Shown: piece by piece, positions 54,326 to 63,306 of the stretch
Position numbering within the stretch: position 1 is the first letter of the stretch
Layout of the letters: the number at the start of each line of letters is the position of its first letter
From: Kibdelosporangium philippinense
GTDB lineage: Bacteria; Actinomycetota; Actinomycetes; Mycobacteriales; Pseudonocardiaceae
Direction of reading: 5' to 3'
Assembly (NCBI RefSeq): GCF_021390435.2
Contig: NZ_JAJVCN010000002.1
Coordinates: 2,356,001-2,420,000, forward strand
Length of the DNA stretch: 64,000 nt
The notes under the pieces: model-generated
What the model was told of the DNA's origin: nothing
Database searches by the model: none
The model's input: only the letters and a program-made list of their open reading frames with translations
Translations under genes and position numbers: made by a program

Positions 54326-55105
54326 GTGAACACTTCCTCGTGGGTGCGTGTGCCGGCCAGCCCGCATGGCGCCCGCTGGACCACGGTGTCCGTTCAGCGC
54401 CAGGTGCTAATTGTCGTGCATTCCGTGACCGCTTGGAACCGATTCGCCGACATACTCGACGTCTTCGAAGCCGACCGCAGGATTCAACTGATTTTCACCA
54501 CTCCGAATGCGTCTGCCATACAGGGCAACGTCGGGCACCTACTGCAACAACACGGCGCAGTGAGAATCCCCTGGGAACAGGCCATTCACACCGAGTTCGG
54601 CCTTGCATTGTCAGCCCACCATAGCGGCGACCTGCACGACATCAACGCGCCATTGGTTGTCCTGTCACACGGGATTGGGTATACTAAATATTCAACCCGG
54701 AAACCCGGAAACCCGGAAACCCGGAAACCCGGAAACCCGGAAACCCGGAAACCCGGAAACCCGGAAACCCGGAAACCCGGAAACCCGGAAACCCGGAAAC
54801 CCGGAAACCCGGTCCGTGTACGGGCTGTCCCAGCAGTGGCTCGTGCGCGATGGAGTTGTGATTCCCAGTGCAGTCGTGCTATCTCACGACGAGCAATACG
54901 GTCGACTTGCGGAGCTGACGCCGGATGCCTTGTCGGTCGCGGTCGTCGGCGGCGATCCGTGTTTCGATCGGATGCGTGCCAGCATCGCTCACCGAGCGCG
55001 TTACCGTGCAGTCTTGGGGGCGCACTCCGACACCACAGTGGTGGCCGTATCGTCGACCTGGGGATCGAACTCGTTACTCGGTCGTCATCTCGATCTCATA
55101 GGTGA
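54326..55105 (+). CDS. 5' half of a phase-variable GT-B-like protein (currently out of frame)
   Basis: GTG 54326 behind AGGAGCG starts a protein-like frame: RQVLIVVHSVTAWNRFADIL, IQLIFTTPNASAIQGNVG and LVVLSHGIGYTKYS. It then enters the octanucleotide tract (54694-54812), translated as KPGNPETR repeats, and leaves it in the wrong frame, running as Arg-rich nonsense to a stop at 55105. The real continuation is in the next frame (54816-56123). Adding one repeat unit, or removing two, would join both halves into one protein of about 600 residues. The halves look like the two domains of a GT-B-fold transferase. Confidence 0.7.
   Translation: MNTSSWVRVPASPHGARWTTVSVQRQVLIVVHSVTAWNRFADILDVFEADRRIQLIFTTPNASAIQGNVGHLLQQHGAVRIPWEQAIHTEFGLALSAHHSGDLHDINAPLVVLSHGIGYTKYSTRKPGNPETRKPGNPETRKPGNPETRKPGNPETRKPGNPVRVRAVPAVARARWSCDSQCSRAISRRAIRSTCGADAGCLVGRGRRRRSVFRSDACQHRSPSALPCSLGGALRHHSGGRIVDLGIELVTRSSSRSHR
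54694..54812 (+). repeat. octanucleotide tandem repeat (AAACCCGG), about 15 copies
   Basis: One 7-base partial unit (54694-54700) and 14 perfect AAACCCGG units (54701-54812). The unit length is not a multiple of three, and all three frames through it are free of stops. A slip of one unit therefore shifts the frame downstream without stopping translation in the tract. Confidence 0.95.
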
Positions 55106-56123
55106 CCTGCTGGCTGAACTGAGCATAGATGAGCATCTGGTAGCGGCGATCCTGCACCCGAATACCTGGTTCGCTCACGGACCCTTACAGATTCGTCATT
55201 GGTTGAGCGAATATTTGCGCGCCGGCTTGCGCCTGGTGCCGCCTGCGGTGGGCTGGCAGCACACCATTGTCGCGGCAGATGTCGTACTCGGTGACCATGG
55301 CGCGGTAACTGGATATTCTGCGGCCATCGGGCGCCCCACACTGCTGGCCACGTTCCCCGACCACGATGTTGCACCCGGCTCCGTCATCGAGGCCCTCGGC
55401 AAGTCCGCCCCGCACGTGGATTTCCGCCAATCGCTCCATGAACAACTGCACAGGGCCATTGGCGACTACGAACCGGATCAATTCCACACCGTCCGCGAGC
55501 TGACCAGCTCGATCCCCGACGAGTCAGCGCGGACCCTCCGGCAGGTCTTCTACCAACTGATGGACTTACCCGAACCGGATCGAGCTGCCGTCGTACGCCC
55601 CTTCGACCCCAGCGAACTCACCATCGAGGACGGCATCGCCTGCGCGGCCCTGGTGTCAGCTGAACTCTCCAGCGACGCCTCAGTTCACGTGACGAGGTGG
55701 CCAGCCGACGTAACGTCGCATCACTCAGCACTCCACGAAGCTGCGGACATCCACTTGGTCGTGCGCAGCGATCATCCGCAGCGAGACCTTCTCACCCACG
55801 CTGCCATCCTGACCCACCAGAACCCACCCAACGACATGCACGCCGATCAAGCTCTCGCCGAGATCATGGCCAACTACCCTGCATGCCGACTCGCCGTGGT
55901 GGCTAACAGCGAACGAACTGGTGTACTCCGACACCGCAACGGCGACACCGCAACAGCGGAGGTGGTCGACGGACCCGGCGACGTCGCCCTCGCCGGATCT
56001 GCCATCCACGCGTGGCTGGCCAGCGGCCGACCATGGCCAACACTTCCCGACAAGATCGTCATCACGCACGGCCCATTCCGGACATCGATCCAACTCAGCG
56101 TGACGGTGCCCATGGTCACATAG
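54816..56123 (+). CDS. 3' half of the phase-variable GT-B-like protein
   Basis: The frame that emerges from the repeat reads SVYGLSQQWLVRDGVVIPSA, VLSHDEQYGRLAEL, then VVAVSSTWGSNSLLGRHLDL, AAILHPNTWFAHGPLQIR and AADVVLGDHGAVTGYSAAIG. The SSTWG, HPN and GDHGAVT series parallels CDP-glycerol/teichoic-acid-type GT-B transferases (acceptor and nucleotide-binding loops). GTG 54816 could serve as an internal start, but has no good ribosome-binding site. The last 150 residues have no recognised family. The frame is intact to the stop at 56123, which argues for maintained selection. Confidence 0.7.
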   Translation: MYGLSQQWLVRDGVVIPSAVVLSHDEQYGRLAELTPDALSVAVVGGDPCFDRMRASIAHRARYRAVLGAHSDTTVVAVSSTWGSNSLLGRHLDLIGDLLAELSIDEHLVAAILHPNTWFAHGPLQIRHWLSEYLRAGLRLVPPAVGWQHTIVAADVVLGDHGAVTGYSAAIGRPTLLATFPDHDVAPGSVIEALGKSAPHVDFRQSLHEQLHRAIGDYEPDQFHTVRELTSSIPDESARTLRQVFYQLMDLPEPDRAAVVRPFDPSELTIEDGIACAALVSAELSSDASVHVTRWPADVTSHHSALHEAADIHLVVRSDHPQRDLLTHAAILTHQNPPNDMHADQALAEIMANYPACRLAVVANSERTGVLRHRNGDTATAEVVDGPGDVALAGSAIHAWLASGRPWPTLPDKIVITHGPFRTSIQLSVTVPMVT

Positions 56124-56129
56124 ACTGGA

Positions 56130-56417
56130 TCACACCTGGTCCCAGGATCGCAGGCACCACCCGGGTGGTCGGCCCGGCTGCCCGGGGTCACGGCCCAAGT
56201 ACCGGAGATAGGCCGCTCGCAGCCACGCTGCGACGGTACCGTCCGGGAACGTCAGCGATGTCAGGTCGATCTCGGCGGTCTCTTTGCCGCGGCGGCAGGT
56301 GGCCACCACGCCGGGTGCCCGGCCGGCCCCGATGGCGATCACGTCGACGGGTATGCCGAGAAAGACCGTTTCGAAGGGCACTGGAATCTCGTCCCCGAGC
56401 ACTGTGCAGAAGGTCAT
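56130..56417 (-). CDS. unknown 95-residue protein
   Basis: From ATG 56417, which overlaps the stop of the 24-residue ORF as ATGA; GTG 56429 is an alternative. The sequence is beta-rich (FETVFLGIPVDVIAIGAGRA, GVVATCRRGKETAEIDL) with a Trp/Arg C-terminus. No family recognised. It is the last gene of a coupled minus-strand operon and converges on the phase-variable gene with a 6-bp gap. Confidence 0.55.
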   Translation of the reverse strand: MTFCTVLGDEIPVPFETVFLGIPVDVIAIGAGRAPGVVATCRRGKETAEIDLTSLTFPDGTVAAWLRAAYLRYLGRDPGQPGRPPGWCLRSWDQV

Positions 56418-56488
56418 CCCATCATGCACTCGTCTTCGTCGTGGCGGTCCACGACGATCTCGGCGATCAGGTCGTCGAGATCCTTCAC
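56414..56488 (-). CDS. 24-residue acidic micro-ORF
   Basis: GTG 56488 has a near-perfect GGAGGAG five bases upstream and overlaps the previous stop by 4 bases; its own stop overlaps the next start by 4 bases. The peptide VKDLDDLIAEIVVDRHDEDE with a CMMG end is strongly acidic. Placement and signals argue that it is translated. It could be a small regulatory or antitoxin-like peptide, a modified-peptide precursor, or only a translation coupler. It is too short for ordinary gene finders. Confidence 0.5.
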   Translation of the reverse strand: MKDLDDLIAEIVVDRHDEDECMMG

Positions 56489-58101
56489 AGGACTCCTCCG
56501 GTGGCGGCGGTCATCTTCGCCGAGCGGGCCAGGGCCTTGCGGAGCTGGTCTTTGAACGCTCGATGCCGCGGGTAGGCGTAGAACACCGATTCCAGCAGCA
56601 CTACTCCGTCACCGCCGCTCCAGGCTGACGCTTCCGCGTGGCACACCGCCAGCGTGGCGGCCTCGCCGTAGCGGGCCTGCTGCTTGCTGGACACGATCCG
56701 GCTGATCATGCGCTCGACCTCTGCTCCGGCGATCTCCAGCCACCGATGGCATGGCGGAAGGTCGGCCAGACGCCGCAACAGCAGGTCGGGCAGGCGGGCT
56801 GGCGGTGTCTGGGGAGGCGCACCCCACCTGCGGTCCATGCCGTCGAAGAACACCGACAATGCCGATCCGGTCCAGTCCTGCTGAGACACCGCTCCCGACC
56901 CGGCAGCCAGCAGGTACGGCAAAAGCACCGGTAAGACGTGATCGTAGGCGTCGCTATCCAACAGGCGCACCGCTTGGTCGACGTCGTCGGTGAGCAACAG
57001 AAGCTCTGCCCTCAGACGACCGTCCACTCTGTCGTGTTCCCGTGCCGCTTCCGCGGCCAGGACCGCAGTCGGATCCGACGCCGCCTCATACAGTGCACGC
57101 AGCCGCAGATCGGTGGGCTCGGCGCGCCACGCTTCCCGCCGTGCATCCAGCAAGTCGCCGAGATCAGCCAGACGATCGGCGATCCGTGCCCGGCCAGGGC
57201 CGGAGTCGGCCACCATCGTCAAGCTCTCCCGCGCGGCCGCCACCGCGTCGGCGTCGCGGCCCTCGGCAGCGAGCGCGTCGATCCAGGCGAGGCAGTGCTC
57301 AGCCTGGCGATCGCCACGCTCGCGTGCCAACACGGCCAGGCCGTCCACCCCGGCGGAGCGCTGGACGGCCTCGGTCAGCAGACCTCGCATCAGCGGGTCA
57401 CCCTCAACCCACCGCAGTTCGTCGATCCACCGGGGCCAGAAAGCGTCCAGCCCCGGCAGGTCCTCGGCGTGCGCCTGCCGTACCTCATCGATGCTCACCG
57501 GACGGCATGTGTGCGGCAGGTCATCGGTCCAGGCATCACGCAGATCGGCCGGCATGTCCTCGGCCTCGGACGTGTGCCATATCGTGCGCAGATAGCGCGC
57601 GCTCGCTTCCCGCAGATCGGTGTCGACCATCTCCTCCGGCGACTGCCGTCCGCAGAATGTTCCCACTTCCTCGTCCAGATGGAACGCTTGGACCAGGGCG
57701 GCATATGCGTCGCGTGCCCGCGACATGTTCCCGCCGAGGAAGACCGCGTCCGCCCGGGCAAAAAGGGCGTCCATCACCTGAACCCATGACTCGTCGCCGA
57801 ACGAGCGCTTGTCGCGGATCTCGTCATCCCAACCGAAACCGAGAAAGTACTTGCCAGCTGCCAGATCGCTGGCGAACGACTCGATATCGGACAACAGTCC
57901 GTCGTCACGGCGTTCCCCCGCCCGGGCCTGGGACGCCGCCACGGCCGTCGCAGGAAACAGATCCAGGAACGCCGCGCGACCCTGGCCGGGCAGACCCTGT
58001 CCGTACGCGAGCACGATGTCGCGCACCTGGTCAACAGAAAGCGCCTCCAGACGCCTGCGCAGGTCGTGCGCAAACACCGCGAGCGTCATCGGTTCAGTCA
58101 T
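56485..58101 (-). CDS. unknown helical-repeat protein
   Basis: 538 residues, almost all helical, with TPR-like periodicity (ADAVFLGGNMSRARDAYAAL, RDADAVAAARESLTMV, AEAAREHDRV). The N-terminus (TLAVFAHDLRRRLEALS) and the mid-segment FLGFGWDDEIRDKRSFGDE are distinctive but I recognise no named family. ATG 58101 overlaps the DUF6398 gene by 4 bases. With the neighbours it forms a four-cistron coupled unit. Confidence 0.65.
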   Translation of the reverse strand: MTEPMTLAVFAHDLRRRLEALSVDQVRDIVLAYGQGLPGQGRAAFLDLFPATAVAASQARAGERRDDGLLSDIESFASDLAAGKYFLGFGWDDEIRDKRSFGDESWVQVMDALFARADAVFLGGNMSRARDAYAALVQAFHLDEEVGTFCGRQSPEEMVDTDLREASARYLRTIWHTSEAEDMPADLRDAWTDDLPHTCRPVSIDEVRQAHAEDLPGLDAFWPRWIDELRWVEGDPLMRGLLTEAVQRSAGVDGLAVLARERGDRQAEHCLAWIDALAAEGRDADAVAAARESLTMVADSGPGRARIADRLADLGDLLDARREAWRAEPTDLRLRALYEAASDPTAVLAAEAAREHDRVDGRLRAELLLLTDDVDQAVRLLDSDAYDHVLPVLLPYLLAAGSGAVSQQDWTGSALSVFFDGMDRRWGAPPQTPPARLPDLLLRRLADLPPCHRWLEIAGAEVERMISRIVSSKQQARYGEAATLAVCHAEASAWSGGDGVVLLESVFYAYPRHRAFKDQLRKALARSAKMTAATGGVL

Positions 58102-58637
58102 GACCGACCCGCCGGATCCTCATCGCCGGCCCGACCCGGCACGAATGGGATCAGCCCACGCCGCCAGGCTTCGACCTGAAACTCTTCCGGCAGCATGCGC
58201 ACGTCCACCACCAGACCATTGAACTCGACCAACCACACAAGCGGGTTCTTCTCGATCATGTCCTGCCGGGTCCACTCGGGATCCATCACCGAGATCCCGA
58301 GCGTGTCCATGACCAGCCGCCCCTTGTTGGCCATCGTGTGCGGCTTGACGCCCAGCAGGCCAGCCATCTCATCGGTACGCAGGTGCGGACGCTGACTCGG
58401 ATCGGACAGGAAGTTCACCCGCCCGATCGCATACACGATGCCAGCCGCCCAGATCCGCCGATCACCCCGCACCAGTGGCGAGGGCCGTTTGCGGGCCAGC
58501 TTGGCTGTCAACCGGCGGCTCAGCTGGGCGTACTCCTCGTCAAGATGCTCAGAGCAGAACTCGTTCGTGATCGCGGTGATCTCCTCGACCACCGGCCGCA
58601 CCAGGACGGGCACGCTCTCCAGCTCCGACTTAGCCAC
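58098..58637 (-). CDS. DUF6398-domain protein
   Basis: 179 residues. The core IWAAGIVYAIGRVNFLSDPS, then RTDEMAGLLGVKPHTMANKG and RLVMDTLGISVMDPEW, matches the DUF6398 helical domain, an HTH-like fold that is often fused to or next to repeat proteins. Function unknown. GTG start at 58637. A 30-residue ORF (58630-58722, MRLSPMVTTRERLAHASL...) ends across this start and may couple translation. Confidence 0.7.
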   Translation of the reverse strand: MAKSELESVPVLVRPVVEEITAITNEFCSEHLDEEYAQLSRRLTAKLARKRPSPLVRGDRRIWAAGIVYAIGRVNFLSDPSQRPHLRTDEMAGLLGVKPHTMANKGRLVMDTLGISVMDPEWTRQDMIEKNPLVWLVEFNGLVVDVRMLPEEFQVEAWRRGLIPFVPGRAGDEDPAGRS

Positions 58638-58776
58638 GCTCCCGCACCTCCGACACCAGCCTCGTGATCAGGCTGGCATGCGCCAGCCGCTCTCGCGTGG
58701 TCACCATCGGGGAAAGCCTCATGGCCGCATAGTCTCTGCCATGCCGCTGCCTGAAACGCCCGGAGGGTTCAGCCAC

Positions 58777-60204
58777 CTACCGCTTGCGTTTGCGCTGAGA
58801 CTTGCTGAGCTTGCGTCGGGGCTGACGGCGCTGACCTCCGCGCTGGCAGCGCTCGTCCTGCGACGTGCGCCGACCGATCCGCGTGAGCCGCTGGAGGGCG
58901 TCGTACCGGGTGTCGACATCGTCAGCTTGTTCGGCCATGCCCAGGGCGGTGCTGAAATGCGCCTCCGCCCCGTCGAGATCGCCGAGCGCGGCCAGCGCGT
59001 CCCCGGCATGCATCCGGATCCAGAAATCGTCAGGCCAACGAGCCAGGCCCGCCTCGATCCGGGCCCGCGCCTCCTCGGCGAGGCCTGCTTCGGCCAACGC
59101 GACCGCGGCCATTCCGTGATAGAAGGCCGTGTCGTCCGGATCGACCCGAGCGAGCGCGTCGCCCACCATGGCGGCCTCAATGCCCAGGCCGGCGCGGCCC
59201 AGGTCGAGGACGAGGTTGACCAGCCAGTCGGGAAGCTGAGCCATCGGCCCGGGCTCCTGCCCGAGTGCGACGGCCAACTCGTCGGGGCGGCCGGGAAACC
59301 AACCAGCCGCCCTGACGACATGCTCGGCACGGATTGCCAGCTCCCCTGGCTCGGTAACGACATACATGGCTTCGTCAGCACCGGCGAGCTTGGTGGCCAA
59401 CCCGTTGGGCAGATGCGGCTGCTCGAGCCGCCGGGACGCATCGGCGAGTGCTCCCCATCCATCCGGGTTGCTGGCATTCGCCCGGGCGAGGCGTGTGCTG
59501 ATCACTCTCGCCGCCTCACGCTGGTGGGCCGGACACATCCCGTCTTGGGCCTCGGCCAGTTCAGCCGGGAAATGGAACCGACGGCCAGCACATGCCGGGC
59601 AGCCGAGTCGTAATTCTGCGGCAACTGCGAGCTCAACCAGCGAGCGGTCAAGGTCAACCGCGCCGAAAGCGTGCTGAACGACGTCGGTGATGGCACCGAG
59701 CCCGATGTCCTCCCACCCGGCTGACACGAGTCGCACAGCGACCGGACCGAGCGCGAAGCCGGCCGCGAGATCGGAGAGCAAGTCCGGTATCGCTTGCCGG
59801 GTCACGAGGTCGGGGTACTCGCCTGAGATTACGGACTGCTCATGCGCGGCAGCGGTCACCACCGCGGAGCCTGCCATCGAGCCCAGCACATCCGCCATTG
59901 TTACCTCCCGCTCTCCTGCCACCTCGACCAGCGACCAAACGGGGGCGTAAACCACGAGTTCGAGATCGGACGGCACCGCGTTGGCAGTAGCGAGCCCATC
60001 GGGGCGCCGTGGGCGCCATTCAAGCGGATCCCACGTCATGACAAACAGCCGCAGTGCGTCAGCCATCCGAGCCTGACTGGGCGACAGGCCTGGCCACGCG
60101 ACACCCAATTCGAGCAACTTCTTCTCGGTGACCGGCGGTACGGCCAGCAGTTGCCGGACGTCATCGGGCAGACCCGACGACAAGGCACCGTTCACCCCAG
60201 CCAT
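58777..60204 (-). CDS. unknown protein with zinc-finger-like motif and TPR tail
   Basis: 475 residues from ATG 60204. A CPACAGRRFHF...CPAH pair near 205-235 is a possible zinc site. TPR-like repeats follow (FYHGMAAVALAEAGLAEEAR, IRMHAGDALAALGDLDGAEA), and a very basic tail ends the protein (RRKLSKSQRKRKR), suggesting nucleic-acid binding. It lies 55 bases before the small ORF upstream of the DUF6398 gene and is probably the first cistron of the same operon. Confidence 0.65.
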   Translation of the reverse strand: MAGVNGALSSGLPDDVRQLLAVPPVTEKKLLELGVAWPGLSPSQARMADALRLFVMTWDPLEWRPRRPDGLATANAVPSDLELVVYAPVWSLVEVAGEREVTMADVLGSMAGSAVVTAAAHEQSVISGEYPDLVTRQAIPDLLSDLAAGFALGPVAVRLVSAGWEDIGLGAITDVVQHAFGAVDLDRSLVELAVAAELRLGCPACAGRRFHFPAELAEAQDGMCPAHQREAARVISTRLARANASNPDGWGALADASRRLEQPHLPNGLATKLAGADEAMYVVTEPGELAIRAEHVVRAAGWFPGRPDELAVALGQEPGPMAQLPDWLVNLVLDLGRAGLGIEAAMVGDALARVDPDDTAFYHGMAAVALAEAGLAEEARARIEAGLARWPDDFWIRMHAGDALAALGDLDGAEAHFSTALGMAEQADDVDTRYDALQRLTRIGRRTSQDERCQRGGQRRQPRRKLSKSQRKRKR

Positions 60205-61098
60205 GACCAGAATGTACCCGGCAACCTCCGTTGTTTGCTTACCCTGATTGGCCGGTTGCGCAACAGAGCCGGATGGATGCCCCTTTCGTCTCGCGGCAAC
60301 GCGTCAGCACTATAGGACGCGTGTGAGTGACTACTCGGCGGCAAAACGCTGGCGCTCAGCGAGCACCGTTGAGGCACACTCTGTCCTTTAGCACGATGCA
60401 GGCAAACAGCGGTACACCGCAACGTCTCCCTCACACCGCTGTCCCAGGTCATCGGCGACCTGTATGAACAACGTCAGGCGGTCTTCCGCGCCTTCCGCAT
60501 CAAACTGGGCGAAGACGGCGCAACCTGCCACCAGAGTTCGCCGATGTGGTGTCGGCCGTCGTGAGGTTCGTCGACCCTCTTAACCAGCGGGTTCGGGGTT
60601 CGAGTCCCTGGCGGCGCACCCGAGAAAGTCGGCGGCGACCAGCGCATCCTTTATCAGTTAAGGATCATGTTGGTCGCCGCTGGTCTTTGGTGGGGCCGGT
60701 GGTGGCCAAGGTTGGCCGCCTGTACGCCCTCAAATACACTTGATTCACACGCCGAGACACCGGGCTGGCCTGCGACAACCACATTCCGCGTCCTACAGCA
60801 CATCGCACTGTGCCGCTGTTCGCTGAACGCGTTCAGAAGCCCACACTATGTCGACGAACTCGCACGCCCAGCACCCCGAGCTGGCTGTCAACGGCCTACC
60901 CGCGACCTCACAGACCACCGGCCGCACACCGACAGCCTGCTAGCCGAGTCTGGGAACAGCAAACCCTGTCCGCCGTCGCCCTCTCACCCGCGGACCCTCC
61001 TCGCCCGGTGGGCCGAACTTCGCTCAGCCGGACGCCTTCTTCGGTTGTGGTGGCAACACCTCACATCGATGAGTTGATCTTTCTGGTCGATCTGCTCG
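60205..61098. other. element boundary region
   Basis: About 890 bases with no intact gene. A plus frame near 60420-60520 (TPLSQVIGDLYEQRQAVFRA) looks like a fragment of a lost protein. The tRNA-Lys 3' end lies at 60577-60620. The rest, up to the integrase, shows nothing supported. Confidence 0.4.
60577..60620 (+). other. attachment site: 3' end of tRNA-Lys(CTT)
   Basis: The 44 bases starting at CTCTTAA contain the anticodon loop (CUU), the variable region, the T loop GGTTCGAGTCC and the acceptor strand GGCGGCGCACC of an actinobacterial tRNA-Lys(CTT). The D-arm half of the gene is missing, so this is not a working tRNA; it is the duplicated part of an integration site. The integrase gene ends 480 bases away and points toward it. 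Confidence 0.75.
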
Positions 61099-62457
61099 CT
61101 ACGCCACCTTCACACGCACCCGTGTCCGCGGCTGCGTGACCATCGGCGCGGCTCCTGCCCGGGAGCGTCGGCGAACGCCTCGGGGCCGGCCCCGCAGCTT
61201 GCGCGCAGTCCGTTGCGCCGCGCGCAGTACCAGATCCGCGGTCGCTTCAGCCGCTTTGTGCGCCAGGCAGGGCAACACACTGGTGTACGTGTCCGCGGTG
61301 AGCACGATGCTGGCGTGCCCCAGCATGTCCTGCACCGTCTTCAGATCGTTGCCCGCCGCCAGCGACAGACTCGCCGCACCATGCCGCAGATCGTGCAACC
61401 TGATGGGCGGAAGCCCAGCCTGGGCCGCCAACCTCCGAAACGCGTGCGTCAGATAACCAGGACTCAACGGATCGCCACGCTTGTTGACAAACAAGAATCC
61501 CGTGGGCGCATGATCGAGGTGTCGCGTACGCTGCTGCGCGTCACGCAGACGCCGCAACACGCCCACCAGTCCATGATCCAACGCGACGACACGCACGCTC
61601 GACCTCGTCTTGGGCGGACAGATCACGGTCTTGCCGTTGTGGTCCTGAACCTGGTGCGACACCATCAACACCCGGGCATCCAGATCAATATCGCACCACC
61701 GCAACCCCGCTACCTCACCGCGCCGCAGACCCAGCAACGCGACCAACAAGTACAACGGATACAGATGATGGCCGCGGACGTGCGCCAAGAACGCCGCAGT
61801 TTGCGCGACCGTCCACACCGCCACCGAGGGTCGTTCTCCAGTGGCCTGCCAATGCGCGACCCGCGGCTCGGTCCACACCACCGCCTTCGGCCGACGCCCA
61901 GATGGCAACTCCACCCAACGAGCCGGATTCCGCTCGATCAAACCACGCCGGATCGCACCGTTCAGCGCAGCCCGCAGCACACCTCGAATCCGCTGCAACG
62001 TCCCGGGCGACAACGGTTTCCCGCGTACCGTCGGTACGCGCATGAGCGATACGAACATGGCCTGGATCTTGCCCACGGTCAGATCCTTCAGCGGAATCCC
62101 ACCCAGATATGGCTTGAGGTAGTCCCGGATGTGCTGGGTATACAGACGGCGAGTGGACACAGCCAGCGCCTGGCGCGTTTCGAACCAGAGATCCAACCAC
62201 TGTCCCACTGTCACCATGCTGAGGTCCGGATCCACATCCGCACCCAGCAGATAGTCCCTTGCCTGCTCAGCCGCAGCACGAGTACGGAACCCACCACGCC
62301 GCACCCGCTGACGGCCACCGTCGCGACCAACCGGCAACTCCAGCGAGAAGTACCACGACCCATGCCCACGCTCGCCCAACCGTGGGCACCGTCCAAGGAG
62401 CCGACGTCCGTCCACTCGACAACCACACCGCTTATACACCCTTCCCCGCTTGTCCAT
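61099..62457 (-). CDS. tyrosine-type site-specific integrase
   Basis: 452 residues. An AP2-like/arm-binding N-terminus with zinc-like CGCRVDGRR...GRCP, a core-binding domain (SMVTVGQWLDLWFETRQ), and a catalytic domain with R (LLGLRRGEVAGL), HxLR (RLHDLRHGAASL), LGH (LGHASIVLTADTY) and the nucleophile Tyr. It is the int type of actinobacterial integrative elements (pSAM2-like). The stop lies near the tRNA-Lys site and the start faces the 126-bp repeat. Confidence 0.93.
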   Translation of the reverse strand: MDKRGRVYKRCGCRVDGRRLLGRCPRLGERGHGSWYFSLELPVGRDGGRQRVRRGGFRTRAAAEQARDYLLGADVDPDLSMVTVGQWLDLWFETRQALAVSTRRLYTQHIRDYLKPYLGGIPLKDLTVGKIQAMFVSLMRVPTVRGKPLSPGTLQRIRGVLRAALNGAIRRGLIERNPARWVELPSGRRPKAVVWTEPRVAHWQATGERPSVAVWTVAQTAAFLAHVRGHHLYPLYLLVALLGLRRGEVAGLRWCDIDLDARVLMVSHQVQDHNGKTVICPPKTRSSVRVVALDHGLVGVLRRLRDAQQRTRHLDHAPTGFLFVNKRGDPLSPGYLTHAFRRLAAQAGLPPIRLHDLRHGAASLSLAAGNDLKTVQDMLGHASIVLTADTYTSVLPCLAHKAAEATADLVLRAAQRTARKLRGRPRGVRRRSRAGAAPMVTQPRTRVRVKVA

Positions 62458-62542
62458 CGTGCTGTCCTTTCACGTATCGACCTACGCCCCTGCACAGGGC
62501 ACTGTCATGACCGTCCAAACGGACTGGCGCCAATTCATCAGG

Positions 62543-62668
62543 CCGCATCGCAGGCCAGCACTCAGACTGTCTACACAAGACACCGTGCGCCGCAGACGAG
62601 TCGGCACGGTCCGCCAAACCTCATCTCACGTGAGATACATCAGTAAGCAAACGATCCGAACGGGACAT
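62543..62668. repeat. 126-bp direct repeat, copy 2, upstream of the integrase
   Basis: Matches 41115-41240 base for base in length. It contains a perfect 14-bp palindrome ATCTCACGTGAGAT at 62623-62636. Placed 86 bases upstream of the integrase start, it is a good candidate for the control region of the element's integrase or excision genes. Confidence 0.7.
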
Positions 62669-62853
62669 AGGACAATGTCACCGATGTGGGTGACGGGCCG
62701 GTCGCGTGCATCGTGAGGCGATGACGCAATCAAGCCAGGCGATACGTCGGTCCTCACCAGCGCGCTGCCGACGCTACGCCAAACATCAAGCCCTGCTCGC
62801 ACACCCGGCGGCGCGCCCACTGGCGCCGACACTTCCTGGAGCACCTGGTCACC

Positions 62854-63306
62854 CTGCCGAATCTGGCCCGGCAGCAAGCCCGGGTTCCTCTGCGGTATCG
62901 CGAGCGACCCTGGCCCGCTCACCACCAACCCAGAGAACCTTCCTGGCGTCCGTGTAGCCGATCTCGTCGAGCAGGATCTGCCCGCCGTTCTGGATGATGA
63001 AGTCGATCAAGCCGCTCTTGGCGTCGTTGTGCGCCTTCTCGTACTGCGCGACACACGCTTCAATGTCTGTGGTCTCCGTACGGCAGGCCGCCCGGAACGC
63101 TCCATCGTGTCCTGACTCAGGTCGGTGCCGGAATCGCTACCCGCTGCGTCCACCGCAGCCTTTTTCGCCTCCTGATTGCGCTTCCGTTCCGCTTCTTCTC
63201 GTAGTCGTACGTCAAAACGGGGCTGGGTGGACGTTGCGTCCATCGACGAACGATCTCCTTCAGCAAGATCGTCGAACCGTGTTCGCTCAGTGCTCGTGCC
63301 CGTCAA
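62854..63306 (-). pseudogene. remnant of an RHS/pretoxin-region protein
   Basis: The minus strand encodes RLREEAERKRNQEAKKAAVD, then after a shift near 63100 FRAACRTETTDIEACVAQYE and NGGQILLDEIGYTDA. These segments are typical of the region between the YD repeats and the toxin tip of actinobacterial RHS-type polymorphic toxins. Neither the YD repeats nor the toxin domain is present. It lies 300 bases before the start of an RHS-like gene on the other strand. Confidence 0.55.

Noticed and set aside
54694-54812. Tandem array considered as CRISPR
   Set aside because: The unit is 8 bp with no spacers and no cas genes; it is a simple octanucleotide repeat inside a coding frame.
60577-60620. Possible functional tRNA gene
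   Set aside because: Only the 3' half of tRNA-Lys is present; the D-arm and acceptor 5' strand are absent.
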